Below are positions 38,794 through 49,285 of a stretch of 64,000 nt of DNA, piece after piece. This DNA comes from Tranzscheliella williamsii (taxonomy: Eukaryota > Basidiomycota > Ustilaginomycetes > Ustilaginales > Ustilaginaceae): NCBI GenBank assembly GCA_023212725.1, contig JALBYF010000019.1:124001-188000 (forward strand), given 5' to 3'. The first letter of the stretch is position 1; the number at the start of each line of letters is the position of its first letter. The translations under genes and the position numbers were made by a program. The notes beneath the pieces are model-generated. The model was not told the origin of the DNA, ran no database searches, and worked only from the letters and a program-made list of their open reading frames with translations.

Positions 38794-40040
38794 AGTGACT
38801 GCTATGTGTAGGGTCTGCACGCAACGCAACAGAGATCACCAGTCCGGTCAGAATGCGTCACTTAAAAGCCAAGACAACTCGCGCCAGTCCATCATCCGGC
38901 CAAAGTCCCGTCCGTCGACCTCCCGTCCGTCGACCTCCCGTCCGTCGACCTCCCGTCCGTCGACCTCCCGTCCGTCGACCTCCCGTCCGTCGACCTCCCG
39001 TCCGTCGACCTCCCGTCCGTCGACCTCCCGTCCGTCGACCTCCCGTCCGTCGACCTCCCGTCCGTCGACCTCCCGTCCTGCTCCCTTATGCTGTATGGTT
39101 TCGATCGCGATGCCGCCTGCTCTTGCTCTCTCGCATCCATCCCTTCCCCACCTGGACAGCAGCGGAAGCTGACCCCGGTCAAAGCCCGCGCGACGTCCAC
39201 GATGGCCATGGCTTTCCGTCGTTGCGACACTGCCGGACATGCTGCTTGCCAGCCTACTGAACGTGACGCCCGCGCGGTTGGATGACACAGAAGAGCAGCC
39301 AGGCTGCCATGCTCAAACCTCTACAAAGCGAATTAACGGTCTGCGTTGTTGGGTGATGCTCTTCGCAGAATGGACCGAGCGAGCCATGGTAGATGGTGTC
39401 CGATCTGCCGAGGATGTCTCGATGAGGCAGCGATGCGCTGCGTACGGTGTAGGCTGTTGGCGGACGATGGCTTCTGGCGATGCGCAAACTTACCTTGAGG
39501 TGACTGCCGGAAGCTGATGATGGAGGTGTCGTATCTGAAGGCCAAGGTGCAATCGACGACGACGAGCGAGCGCCTCGCAGCCAGCTTAACCAAGCCTTCC
39601 TGAGGAGCACCACCGGGCCTCTAATGGCTCGCTCGCAGCTTCGGTCTTCTCGATATTCACAAAGTACTCGAGTGAATTAACCTGCACAGTTCTGTATATG
39701 GCTTCTATTCCTGCTTGAACTAGGCAGACCCATCCGAATACAGCTGTCGGTCCCCATCGAATAGTATTTTAGGCTTAAGACGGAATTCGAATTCGACACG
39801 CAACCAAGCTAGTCGCACGTGATGAGCTGCAATGCTCGGCCGAGGCTGTTCCCGGGTCACGCGTTGGGGTTGGAAAAGTAAGGAAAGCGAGAAGAGCGGC
39901 CAGCACGAAGGCCTGCTGTGGTGCTCTACTTGGCAGTACGCTAGCAAGCGCGGCAGAGCATCAGACGGACTCCACGATTCGAGGTTGACATCGACCGTTC
40001 TTTCACCGATCCATCCTTCCTCAAGACATATCGATTCATC
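38794..40040. promoter_or_regulatory. Divergent region between ribosomal protein genes eS7 and eS1
   Basis: These 1247 bp separate two ribosomal protein start codons and probably contain both promoters. An 11-copy minisatellite sits near the eS7 side, and the palindrome GAATTCGAATTC lies near 39784. No credible gene is present. Confidence 0.55.
38906..39078. repeat. 15-bp minisatellite upstream of eS7, 11 perfect copies
   Basis: The unit TCCCGTCCGTCGACC is repeated exactly 11 times from 38906 to 39070 with no mismatch, then a partial copy to 39078. It lies 113-285 bp upstream of the eS7 start codon. Every unit contains a GTCGAC palindrome. The lack of any divergence points to recent expansion or active homogenisation. 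Confidence 0.95.
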
Positions 40041-41445
40041 ATGGGTAAGTGATCACCGCCAGCAAGCAGTCTCTCCTATCAGTGCCGTTCCGACGACCAG
40101 CACCGCGACGCCATCCCGACAGTACCGCATATCGCCACCAACGAATCAGCAGGCGGTAGCATCGCCAGTTTCTCTACCCGAGCCATCTTCTCGCAGTGAC
40201 GACCGCATCGCTCTAAAACGCTCGCTTTGTGCAAGCCGTCGCCGTGTTGAGCAGCAGGACAGCAGCCGCAGTGCAGTAGGATCAGCCTCCGCCTGCCATT
40301 GTCTCTAGCGCTTGCTCACTGCACACATTGACGGTGCGAACAGCAGGGTTGCGCCAGAAACAACAATACATGGCCGCGCCGCACCGCACACTGTATCGGC
40401 GACCTGCAAGCTGTCACTGTATAGACGCAGTCATTTGCTCCCTTCCAGACACTGTCAGATGGCGAGATCATTACCTCCATTGACGGGTCGCAAAACCGCC
40501 TACGGCAGCCTGGCTCTGCGCATCTCGTCTTTCGCCCACGCACCACCCGCCTGGATCGGCTCTGATAGAGAGATTGCCTGTTAATGACGTGGCACAGATG
40601 GGGAACACCGCCGCTGACCTCGCTTTGATGGACACTTTTACCTGATCTTGCTTTCTTCCTCTATAGCTGTCGGAAAGAACAAGAAGCTCTCTAAGGGCAA
40701 GGGTAACAAGAAGCGGGCCGTTGACCCCTTCACCCGAAAGGACTGGTACGACCTGAAGGCCCCCACCTTCTTTGAGAACCGAAACATTGGCAAGACCTTT
40801 GTCAACCGATCTCAGGGTCTCAAGAACGCCGACGACTCGCTCAAGGGCAGGATTGTCGAGGCTTCGCTCGCCGACCTCAACAAGGATGACGAGCAGGCCT
40901 ACCGCAAGTTCAAGCTGAAGGTCGATGGCATCCAGGGCCGCACCTGCCTTACCAACTTCTACGGCATGGACTTTACCTCTGACAAGCTGCGCTCGCTTGT
41001 GCGAAAGTGGCAGACTCTGATCCAGGCTCACCAGGACGTCAAGACCACCGACGGCTACCTTCTCCGCATCTTTGTCATTGCCTTTACCAAGAAGCGTGCC
41101 AACCAGGTCAAGAAGAACACCTATGCCAAGGCTTCGCACATCCGAGCCATCCGACAAAAGATGTTTGAGATTGTCCAGCGTGAGGCCACCGCCTGCGACC
41201 TGCGAGAGTTTGTCGCCAAGCTGATCCCCGAGGTCATTGGCCGAGAGGTCGAGAAGGCCACCCAGGGCATCTTCCCGCTCAAGGACGTCTACGTCCGCAA
41301 GGTCAAGGTTCTCAAGGCACCCAAGGACGACCTGAACAAGCTCCTCGAAGTTCACGGTGGCGCTGCCATCGCTGGTTCCGAGGATGCCGGTGTCAAGGCC
41401 AAGAACACCGAGTTCAAGGAGCCTGCTGCCCTCACTTCGGTCTAA
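40041..41445 (+). CDS. RPS1: 40S ribosomal protein eS1 (S3a); first coding exon of 4 nt
   Basis: This is small-subunit ribosomal protein eS1. Exon 2 (40667-41445) encodes [53 protein letters not shown] and [19 protein letters not shown], all typical of the family. It lacks its own start: in the frame before it lies only intron sequence ending CTCTATAG. Upstream, ATGG at 40041-40044 is followed directly by the donor GTAAGT. Joining ATGG to CTGTC gives Met-Ala-Val-Gly, the normal start. The coding part of exon 1 is therefore four bases, and the intron (40045-40666) is 622 nt with a GCTGACC branch candidate. The product is 260 residues, near the family norm of about 255-264. I found no convincing snoRNA boxes in the intron. 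Confidence 0.94.
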
Positions 41446-42659
41446 ACGCAAGTCGAGTGGCCGCCTCTCTGCCCCTTTTCCCTTTTGTGTTCTGCCAAGT
41501 CATAGGCTTTTCTTTATGCCCCAAAAGCATTCTTTTCTTTTCTCTACCAGCATTGCCATTGACCCATGTCTATGATCTTGGTCTAGCATCTGTTTTGCCC
41601 TGCCAGGACCATGCCATCAAAAGCGTCAAGCACATCTCGCCTCTCCTTCACACTATCACTCTTCACACTGTACAATGACCACCCTCCTATATGCGGAACG
41701 GGTTCTCACGCTGCTCATCGGGTTCTTTGGCTGGGGTTGAGTCGATCTTCTCCCGTCGAGCCAGCTCCTAACACCGCACGCCTCCCCTTCCCCACACAAC
41801 CAACAAAAGAAATCGACGGTAGCCGTGTCCTTCTACGAGGAAGAAGCCCAAAAAACTGAAATCTAAGCGATTCCTTCTCTGATCCATCTACTGCCTGTCA
41901 TGCCGGTCTTGTCTGATGTCCATGAGGTCGTGGCGCTAGGTCGTCAGTGAACCGGCGAGGGAGACAACGAGACGGGTGAGCGAGCGTCGATGCCTAGCGG
42001 GTGAAATCAAGACGCATTGTGAATGAATGAATCAAGGTGTGTTAGATCAACAATGTTGAAAGCGCCCCTCCCGATCCATCGCCGATGTAGCGCTCCATCG
42101 ATCTCGAGGAGACCGATATGAAATCACAGAACAATCTCGCTCGCTGCATGGTGTTACGATCCCACAGCCTAAGCATCGACAACCTCATCGACATCCTCCG
42201 GCACTTTCCTTCGCCTTCCACCGTACTCTCGTCGCGAGCTCGCCTTCAGACAACGCCTTCTACTCGTTCATCGTCCCGCGGGCAGTAGCTACCTCAACTC
42301 CGCCTAACGGCTTCGCGAAACGTGTCTTACTCCTTGTCTTCCACGACATCTCCGTAGCTGTCCGGCAGGCAACGTCTACGGCCGCCTCGTTGATAAGACG
42401 GGCTACTTCGGTGCGGCAGTAGCGGTTACATGGTCACAGGTTCCGTCGGCAGAAAGAAGCTGTGCCGGATCACTATCCCTAACTACCATCGCCTGGGCAT
42501 GGCTCTCAAGCAATCATGACTCCAGCTGCCACAACAAGTGTCGTGGACTGTTGATTGTCAGCTGCGTTTTCTGAATCACCAGTTGCGCTGAGTCAGCTTG
42601 CTATACAGCCAAACCTTCACCAGCAGACCGAATACGCCCCGGCAGGGCGTCTGGTCGCA
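41446..42659. other. Spacer between eS1 and the RasGAP gene
   Basis: These 1.2 kb hold the eS1 terminator and the RasGAP promoter and leader. A frame continuous with RasGAP begins just after a TGA at 42552-42554. An acceptor-like TTGATTGTCAG ends at 42560, so an upstream coding exon cannot be excluded. I could not find a matching donor with an ATG. Confidence 0.45.
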
Positions 42660-45600
42660 ATGTATCCCTCTCAGCCCGTCCCACCGGCGGCTTCCAGCTA
42701 CAGCGCGCAGCAGCGGGTACCGGCCTCGTCGTCACAGACAGAGCAGAGCCACAGTGTACAGCACGCAACAGAGGCGTACTTGCCGCGACAGCAACAACCA
42801 GGCCCGGCACCGATCAAAGCGGCTAGCGACGCCGGTCACCATGCCGACAAGAGGACAAAGCGCTCCAGCTTGGACCGCTTTCGTCTGCAGGCCATGCTGC
42901 CCTTTCAGTCTTCCAGCTTGGAAGCCTCCCCCAAGAGCAGCCCCGTCCGGAATGCCTCACTCGACTCGACATTCAACTACGACCCTCCGCTGCTCTCGCT
43001 CTCCTCTCGTTCGCAACAACACTATTATCGAGAAGCATCCCATCCACCCTCTTCTCCCCACTCAGCAGTCCAGAGCCCCGTCAAACAGTATCACATCCCG
43101 CGAAGGCTTCCCGAAGCCCCCAGCTCACCTGCTGGTTCCTCTTCAGACCTCTTTCGTACTACCACATCGCCTGACCAGCCTTCCAACCTGGCTGCGCTAT
43201 CTCCCTCGCTGTCCGCCGTTGCCTTCCGGTCCGCGCAGCCTTCTGCCTATGCTGATACGTTCGGATCGTATTCATCACCGTCAGAAGCTAGCTTCGCATA
43301 TCGCACCCAGCTGCTCTCGGGGCCAGCCTCGGACCTTGGCCACTCCTCCCCCCGTTCCGGCAGTGTCAGGCCCATCACATCCGCCTCTCGCTCCGACATG
43401 CCTCTCTCGGCCAAGCTCGGCTCTCTGCACAGATCTCATGGCGCCTTTGCAAGGGCTCGCTCCGGCTCCGGCTCCATTGCTGGCCAGTCTCGCCAGCTAG
43501 GAGAGGCCGAGGTCACTGCCAGTGTCTTGCTCTGGTGTCCCGCCAACAAGGCCGCCTCCTCTGCTTTCTCGCGCAGCCCCATCTTCCGGGATGCCACCCA
43601 CATGAAGCACAAGCTGTCCAAACGTACATCATCCAACTCACGTTACGAGATCGGTCCAGACATCTCTGCCGAGCGTGCCTTCGCCTTTCTCTCTAATGGT
43701 CCTTCCTGGCTTCGAGAAAAGCCAAGCCGAGGCCGCCTCAACTCGCCCCTCACATCTCCAGGGCAGTGGAAGCGCGCCACAGTGCTCTTCCGCGACAGCG
43801 GCAGCTTTACCATCTTTGGCGAGGATCGTGCCTTGATGCATGCTGTACAGTGCTCCCTCCTCTCCGCCTCCGATGTCAGGCCCGCCGATCATTCTCTCTT
43901 TGGTCGGCCCAATGTGCTAGGCATCCATCCCAAAGCCCTGAGACCGCTAAAGAAGGAGGCGCCAGCTGCTGCCAAGAAAACCTCGTCATCTTTTGCCGCA
44001 GAGAGGGAGCAGAAGCCTGATCCCATCTTTCTCGAATTTGCGAGCCGCAGCCATCTTCAGTACTGGCGAGCGCTGCTGAAGATCTACGTTCAGCCCGAGA
44101 TCTTTGGTTCGACAGCCACCGTTGACCTGGGCGGATCGCACCGCATGTTTCGTCAGATTGACCTCACCCTATACGAGGCCCGCAGCATCATGCCCAAGTG
44201 GCCTGAGCTCGCCGATACCGCCCATGACTCGCCTGCATCCATGGCTCTACCTGGTACCACGGCTCAGTCCAACCCGACCGGAGCCGGGACGGATGCGGCT
44301 CGCTTCTTGCCCCAGCCCGTCGTTTCCCTGCGACACGAGGAGGGCGACGAATCTCCGGTTTCCGACCCTTACTGCGACGATTCCATGTCCGGTTCATCGC
44401 GCGCTGGTTCGCGGCCTGGCTCTCGGCCTGGATCGCAGCCAGGTTCGAGGCCTGGTTCACGCCTGCGTCACAATGCCAAACCCTCGATCGGGAGCATGAG
44501 GACGCAGGAGATCGACGATGACAGCGGCTCCAGTCGCTCTGGGTCTCGAGCAGCCTGGCGTCCTGACGCGCCTTCGCATTCCTCTGATGACCTGGGCTCC
44601 AACGACGATCAGGTGTCTGGCGCCGTCAGCGGCAGCACTGGCGCAGCACGCTTCGCTTCCGTCTCGGACACGCTTGGACACGCAGCCTCTGGTTTTGGAA
44701 AGCCCAGCGGTGCCGCACAAAAGTATGAGGACAAGGATCTGCACGATAGCACTTGCTTCGATCGGTACTGCCGTATCCGTCTTGACGGCGAGCTGGTTGC
44801 GCGGACGAGTCTGCGCCACTCGGCGGGAAGCGCCTTCAAGATGGACAAGTTTAGCCTTCACGATCTGCCCGAGGCCAGGTCGCTCCTCGTCGAGGTCCTC
44901 CATCCGACGCAGAAGAGCTCTTCCAGCAGCTCGGGCTCGTCCTCCATCGCCGCAAGCAAGCACGTCATGCTCGGCTTCGTCAAGATACCCCTCGAGAGTC
45001 TGCGACGCAACGAGGAGATCGAGGGCCGATTTCCCATCTGGTCCATCAGCTCCTTGGCCTCTGCCAGCTCCCAGTCGGGCCAGGATGACGATGGCAAAAT
45101 CCCGGCTGCATTTCATCGAGGCCTGGTAGGCGAGCTCAAGATGTCGATCAAGGTCCGCGAAGAGGCGGTGCTGCCGCTCTCCATGTATGAGGACGTCTTC
45201 CGCGAGATTCATGCCGACGATGCCTCCGAGCTAGTACAGGGCCTCACCTCGGCGCTTCGCGAAGATGCGGTCATCTCCCACCTGGTCCGCATCTACGCCG
45301 CCTCGGGCACGATAGCAGAAAGGATCTCGGCGCTCATCGATGCGGAGAGCATCGATTGGGGAGAAAGGATGGAACCCGAGCTGCTCTTCCGAGCCAATAC
45401 GTTGCTCTCGCGCTCCGTCGACCATGTGCAGCGCCTTCTGGCACCGTCGTGGCTCTCGGATTGCCTCGGACCGACGATCAGGAAGATCTGCAACGATCCA
45501 GCTACTCACCATCCCGATGCAACTACGGCCAGCAGTGGCGACACCAGCTTCGACTACAGCATCTCGATGCGGTCACCGCCGCTACTGCCAGCCGACACCA

Positions 45601-47585
45601 TCGACTCGATCCCCGACGGGCCGATCACTCCGAATTCGCTGCGCAAGCTCTGCGAGACCATGTGGCAGAACATCTATAGCCAACGACACCGTTGCCCTCC
45701 CGACCTCCGCACTGTGCTCTGCCAGATCCGCACCCGGGTCAACGAGAAGTACCAAAGTCACCGATCCACGCGGCCGGGCATCCAGGGAGTAGGCGCCTTT
45801 GTCTTTCTGCGGCTCTTCTGCGCCGCTCTCAACGCGCCGCAGCTGTACGGTCTGACGTCCTCGCAGCCCGGCAGAAATGCACAGCGGAAGCTGCTCCTGC
45901 TCTCCAAAGTCCTCCTTGCCCTGGCGAGCAAGAAAGCAGCGTTCGACAAGGACAAGGACTGGGAGCTGGTACCGCTCAGCGACTTCCTCCGCACCTATTC
46001 GTCCGCCTACGACGACTATATCACGGTAATTTCGACCGATCCACCCGAGGCGGCCTCCGTCGACTTGCTCGGGATTCGCTACGAAGACGACAGGGAGTTG
46101 CAGCTGGCGGCCGCAAGGAGGGTGCAGATGCTCTCGCCGTTGCACCGCGAATCCATCCCTGTGGCTCCCTACATGCTGGACCGATCCGAGGCTCTCGCTT
46201 CGTTTGTCTCGTACGTAGTCAGTGCCGCTGACGAGAAAGAGCTGCAAAGCACTTGGAACGAACACTACAGCGATGCGGACGACGGCTTGATGCCCTTCCA
46301 CGCTTCCGGCGATGCCAGCCTCGAGGCGATGGAGGCTCGCCGCAAGCGAACACGGATGCGGCAGAGGGTGGATGAATTTGTGGAGCTCTGCTCGCAGATC
46401 GAGGAGGCGGCTGGGATGTGCATCGAAAAGGCCGGATACGAGCCCAGACCGATCCCGGTGCAGCGTCTCCAGGCGCATCTCTCTTATGGCAAAAAGCCGG
46501 TCAGCGTCGGCTCGAGCATCGCGGCCCGCAAGCTGGGGCCCATACCGCAGGCAAGGATGCCGTCGCCTACCATGCACGGCACCAGTGCCGGCGACAATTC
46601 GATCGCCTCGCTGGTTTCGTCCAATTCAAGCTTCAGCACGATCATCGGGGGCGGCGATGCCTATCCAGAAGCATCGCCCACTGCTTCGCCCAATCGAAAT
46701 CGGCGGGCGACGGTCGGCGCCGCCAACGCCAGGTCGAGCTTCGTGGACCCGCCGTTCCCAGCAGATTTGCCGTTCCAGCTCTCCACACAGTCGGTCGTGC
46801 TAGAGACCCACCCGCCAAGCATGGCGAGACGCCAGAGCGTGGGACCGCCACTCGGCAGCCATGGATCATCGGCGTACGATGCCGTGGAAGCAGATGAGCC
46901 GGCACCGACGTCGGGAGATGCACAGGACGACACCGACTCGGCCGCTGAGCTGCGCGAGGCGTATCAATCGCTGAGAATGTACGAGCCGCAGATGACCACC
47001 ACGACGGTGGCCACTTATGGCGCGGCCTCGGTGGCAGCGGCCGCAGCTAGGCAGGACGGCGTCCAGTCGGCCGCAAGTACACCGAGCGATAGCGAGACGG
47101 AGGCTTCGGCGCTCGGGCGGCTCTCGATGGACGTGCTGATGGAGGCGGACGATGGGTCTACGTTCGAGCCGGTGACGGCCCACGCGCCGGCGTCGCATAC
47201 GAACCACGCCAGTGCGGGCCCACCGGTCTCGCGCAGCGCGCGCCAGTCGGTCGAGCTGAACCGCCCTGGCTCGACGCTGCTCGGCATGTCGCCCCGCTCG
47301 GCGCGTTCACGGCGCGAGCTCGTCGGCAGTGCCAGCGCAACGCTGCTCAACGGGCCCAGCGCGTCCGACGAACCGCCAGCGCGCAACCTCGCCTCCCGCG
47401 CCTCGTTCGTCGCTCCCAAGCTCGCCCCCACCGGCTTCGCCAGCACGCGCCGCCACTCGGCCGACCTCACCCCCTCCCCCGCCGCCACCCCGTCCACCCC
47501 CCGCCAACCACCCCTACACACAGCTAACCCCGACACCACCCCGCCCGCGGAAAAGAAAAAGAAAAAATGGTGGAAGCCCTCCTAG
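42660..47585 (+). CDS. PH-C2-RasGAP protein (Ras-family GTPase activator)
   Basis: This large cytosolic GTPase-activating protein has 1641 residues from the first in-frame ATG. The N-terminal 250 or so residues are Ser/Pro/Gln-rich. A PH-like region at about 360-480 runs from WKRATVLFRDSGSFTIFG to LEFASRSHLQYWRALLKIYV. An insert carries five tandem (S)RPGS units (about 580-600). A split C2-like domain has IDLTLYEARSIM, then DRYCRIRLDGELVARTSL and LLVEVLHP. The RasGAP domain spans about 850-1130, with putative arginine finger Arg911 in LLFRANTLLSRS and the block GAFVFLRLFCAALNAPQLYG. The PA pair common in that block (FLRFxxPAxxxP) is replaced by AA. The domain order fits Bud2/Cla2-type or SynGAP/RASAL-type proteins; the partner GTPase (Rsr1 or Ras) is unknown. 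The start is uncertain because an upstream exon is possible. Confidence 0.82.
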   Translation: MYPSQPVPPAASSYSAQQRVPASSSQTEQSHSVQHATEAYLPRQQQPGPAPIKAASDAGHHADKRTKRSSLDRFRLQAMLPFQSSSLEASPKSSPVRNASLDSTFNYDPPLLSLSSRSQQHYYREASHPPSSPHSAVQSPVKQYHIPRRLPEAPSSPAGSSSDLFRTTTSPDQPSNLAALSPSLSAVAFRSAQPSAYADTFGSYSSPSEASFAYRTQLLSGPASDLGHSSPRSGSVRPITSASRSDMPLSAKLGSLHRSHGAFARARSGSGSIAGQSRQLGEAEVTASVLLWCPANKAASSAFSRSPIFRDATHMKHKLSKRTSSNSRYEIGPDISAERAFAFLSNGPSWLREKPSRGRLNSPLTSPGQWKRATVLFRDSGSFTIFGEDRALMHAVQCSLLSASDVRPADHSLFGRPNVLGIHPKALRPLKKEAPAAAKKTSSSFAAEREQKPDPIFLEFASRSHLQYWRALLKIYVQPEIFGSTATVDLGGSHRMFRQIDLTLYEARSIMPKWPELADTAHDSPASMALPGTTAQSNPTGAGTDAARFLPQPVVSLRHEEGDESPVSDPYCDDSMSGSSRAGSRPGSRPGSQPGSRPGSRLRHNAKPSIGSMRTQEIDDDSGSSRSGSRAAWRPDAPSHSSDDLGSNDDQVSGAVSGSTGAARFASVSDTLGHAASGFGKPSGAAQKYEDKDLHDSTCFDRYCRIRLDGELVARTSLRHSAGSAFKMDKFSLHDLPEARSLLVEVLHPTQKSSSSSSGSSSIAASKHVMLGFVKIPLESLRRNEEIEGRFPIWSISSLASASSQSGQDDDGKIPAAFHRGLVGELKMSIKVREEAVLPLSMYEDVFREIHADDASELVQGLTSALREDAVISHLVRIYAASGTIAERISALIDAESIDWGERMEPELLFRANTLLSRSVDHVQRLLAPSWLSDCLGPTIRKICNDPATHHPDATTASSGDTSFDYSISMRSPPLLPADTIDSIPDGPITPNSLRKLCETMWQNIYSQRHRCPPDLRTVLCQIRTRVNEKYQSHRSTRPGIQGVGAFVFLRLFCAALNAPQLYGLTSSQPGRNAQRKLLLLSKVLLALASKKAAFDKDKDWELVPLSDFLRTYSSAYDDYITVISTDPPEAASVDLLGIRYEDDRELQLAAARRVQMLSPLHRESIPVAPYMLDRSEALASFVSYVVSAADEKELQSTWNEHYSDADDGLMPFHASGDASLEAMEARRKRTRMRQRVDEFVELCSQIEEAAGMCIEKAGYEPRPIPVQRLQAHLSYGKKPVSVGSSIAARKLGPIPQARMPSPTMHGTSAGDNSIASLVSSNSSFSTIIGGGDAYPEASPTASPNRNRRATVGAANARSSFVDPPFPADLPFQLSTQSVVLETHPPSMARRQSVGPPLGSHGSSAYDAVEADEPAPTSGDAQDDTDSAAELREAYQSLRMYEPQMTTTTVATYGAASVAAAAARQDGVQSAASTPSDSETEASALGRLSMDVLMEADDGSTFEPVTAHAPASHTNHASAGPPVSRSARQSVELNRPGSTLLGMSPRSARSRRELVGSASATLLNGPSASDEPPARNLASRASFVAPKLAPTGFASTRRHSADLTPSPAATPSTPRQPPLHTANPDTTPPAEKKKKKWWKPS

Positions 47586-48019
47586 TCCCTCGCCCCCGCC
47601 CGCCCCTCCTTTCCATTCCACTCATGCATCCAACTTCCTCCCTGCAAGCCTGTATACGCACCAGTGTCCAGCCGCGTACAATCGTTCCGTCCGCCAATTT
47701 CGTGCCTGCGCCATGCGGCTCAAGCACTCTCACTCGACGAGACCCACGCAGATGGAGAGAGACTGATATGCGGGGAGAGGCAGCGCGGTCGAGCGCAGCG
47801 AGAACAGACAAGGGAGGGAAGAGCAAGGCGGGGAGGATCACGGCTACGACCAGAGACGATGGCGGGAGAGGCGACGGCGCGAGATGAAAGGGCGGGGGTG
47901 GGATACACACGCAGCAAGGCCACGTGATGCAGGGGAGGTTTGGCTGGTGGTGGTCTATTTGGAGAGGCATTGAGTGTGGTGGGCTTTGGCTCTTACGGCG
48001 AGTCATTCGTATTGTGCTG
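47586..48019. other. Spacer between RasGAP and the glyoxalase-like gene
   Basis: This 434-bp stretch joins two plus-strand genes, with a purine-rich tract at 47755-47900. No gene or clear motif is visible. Confidence 0.45.
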
Positions 48020-49241
48020 ATGATGGCGGCGTCGACGTCAGCGAGCGTGGCTGTGGTGCCTGCGCTGGACCATGTGGTGCTGCTGGTCAACGAGCCGGGC
48101 GCAGCTTCGCGGGCTGGAGGGGCAGCGCTGGAGCGGGCGATTGCGCTCTTCTCCCAGCTGGGCTTCCAGGTCGTCCGCGGCGGGCTGCATGCGGACCAGC
48201 TCACCTCGAACGCGCTCATAGTGTTTGGCGATGGCGTGTATATCGAGATGGTCCAGTTCGAGGCGTGTCCGCCTGCTGGCTCGGGCGAGTCGCAGGGGGA
48301 GTTCGAGGCGCGCCGGCGAGCGCACTGGTGGTACGGCTGCAAGCCCGGCTGGATCGACTGGTGCCTCGCCGACGGCGTCTCGGACGGTATGGTGGCGAGC
48401 ATCAACCAGAATGCACAGCGGCTGCGCGCGAACGCGGCGTCGCACCGCAGCCGCCAGCGCACCCCCGACACCAGCGCAACCTCCCACCCCGTCGCACCCC
48501 GCCTCCTCTACCAAGAGCCGCAGCAAGGCGGTCGCACCTCCCCGGACGGCCAAGAGATCCGCTGGCAGGTCACCTTCCCCGCCCCCCCCGGCTCGGAACA
48601 TCGGCTGGGCTCGCCCCTCCCCATAGGCACCCCGCGCTCCCACGCGCCCTTCTGGTGCCACGACCTCACCCCCCGCCACCACCGCGTGCCCGTCGCCCGC
48701 GCCACCCACCACAACAACGCCCCCGGCATCGCGGCCCTCACCCTGCTCTACCCGCCCGCCGCCCTGAGCGCCTACCTCGATCTCTCCCTCAGCCTCAACC
48801 AGCCCGTCGAGCCAGACGACCTGCCCCTCGACCCCGACCACCACCTCGTCAACTCCCACATCCCACCCCGCGCCCTCCGCACGCCCCTCCCGCACCCCGC
48901 CCGCCCCTCCCCGCACATCCACGTCGCCGTCAAGGTCCCCGAAGACCCAGACGAGTCGCGCTACCTCCTCGCCCACGGAAGCGGCCTCTACGAAGTCACC
49001 ATCTACGGTACGCCTCTGCCCCCGCCTCGCCTCGTACACTCGCCTGCTGACATCGCCTCCGCTTTTCCGTCCCTAGTCGCCGCGGACAGGCTCGCCGCCA
49101 CCGCGCCGCCCGATGGCATAGGTAAGTGCCGCCGCCGTCCAGCCCCCACAGCGCCGCCTGCTGACACGCTCCTGGCCGCCAGAACGCACGCTCGTCGAGG
49201 CGGGACTCGGCCGCGTCCGGCTCTGCCCCCTCCTCCACTGA
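48020..49241 (+). CDS. Glyoxalase-like domain protein (three exons)
   Basis: This 363-residue protein is of the glyoxalase-like (vicinal oxygen chelate) type. Its N-terminus has VPALDHVVLLVNEPG, then ALFSQLGFQVVRGGLHADQL, ALIVFGDGVYIEMVQFE and KPGWIDWCLAD, as in the fungal family of unknown function. The exons are 48020-49007, 49077-49121 and 49183-49241. The donors are GGTACGC and GGTAAGT, and each intron has a CTGAC branch motif and an AG acceptor. Introns are 69 and 61 nt. The first is a multiple of three with no stop, so its retention would insert 23 residues. The final exon gives a compact C-terminus ending LCPLLH. Without splicing, the frame runs on for 400 more codons antisense to LIN1, which I reject. 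Substrate and metal use are unknown. Confidence 0.75.
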
Positions 49242-49285
49242 TCCAAAGCCCAAGCCAGCGTTGGTGGTATCTGTGTCTCGGCGCG

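Noticed and set aside
38906..39078. Possible CRISPR array
   Set aside because: The units are 15 bp, directly adjacent and without spacers; this is a minisatellite in a eukaryotic genome.
42555..42659. Coding extension of RasGAP upstream of its first ATG
   Set aside because: The frame starts at a TTG directly after a TGA stop; without a demonstrated upstream exon it is not included.
48038..49039. 333-codon minus-strand frame over the glyoxalase-like gene
   Set aside because: Val/Gly/Ala-rich shadow of C-rich codons, with no domain.
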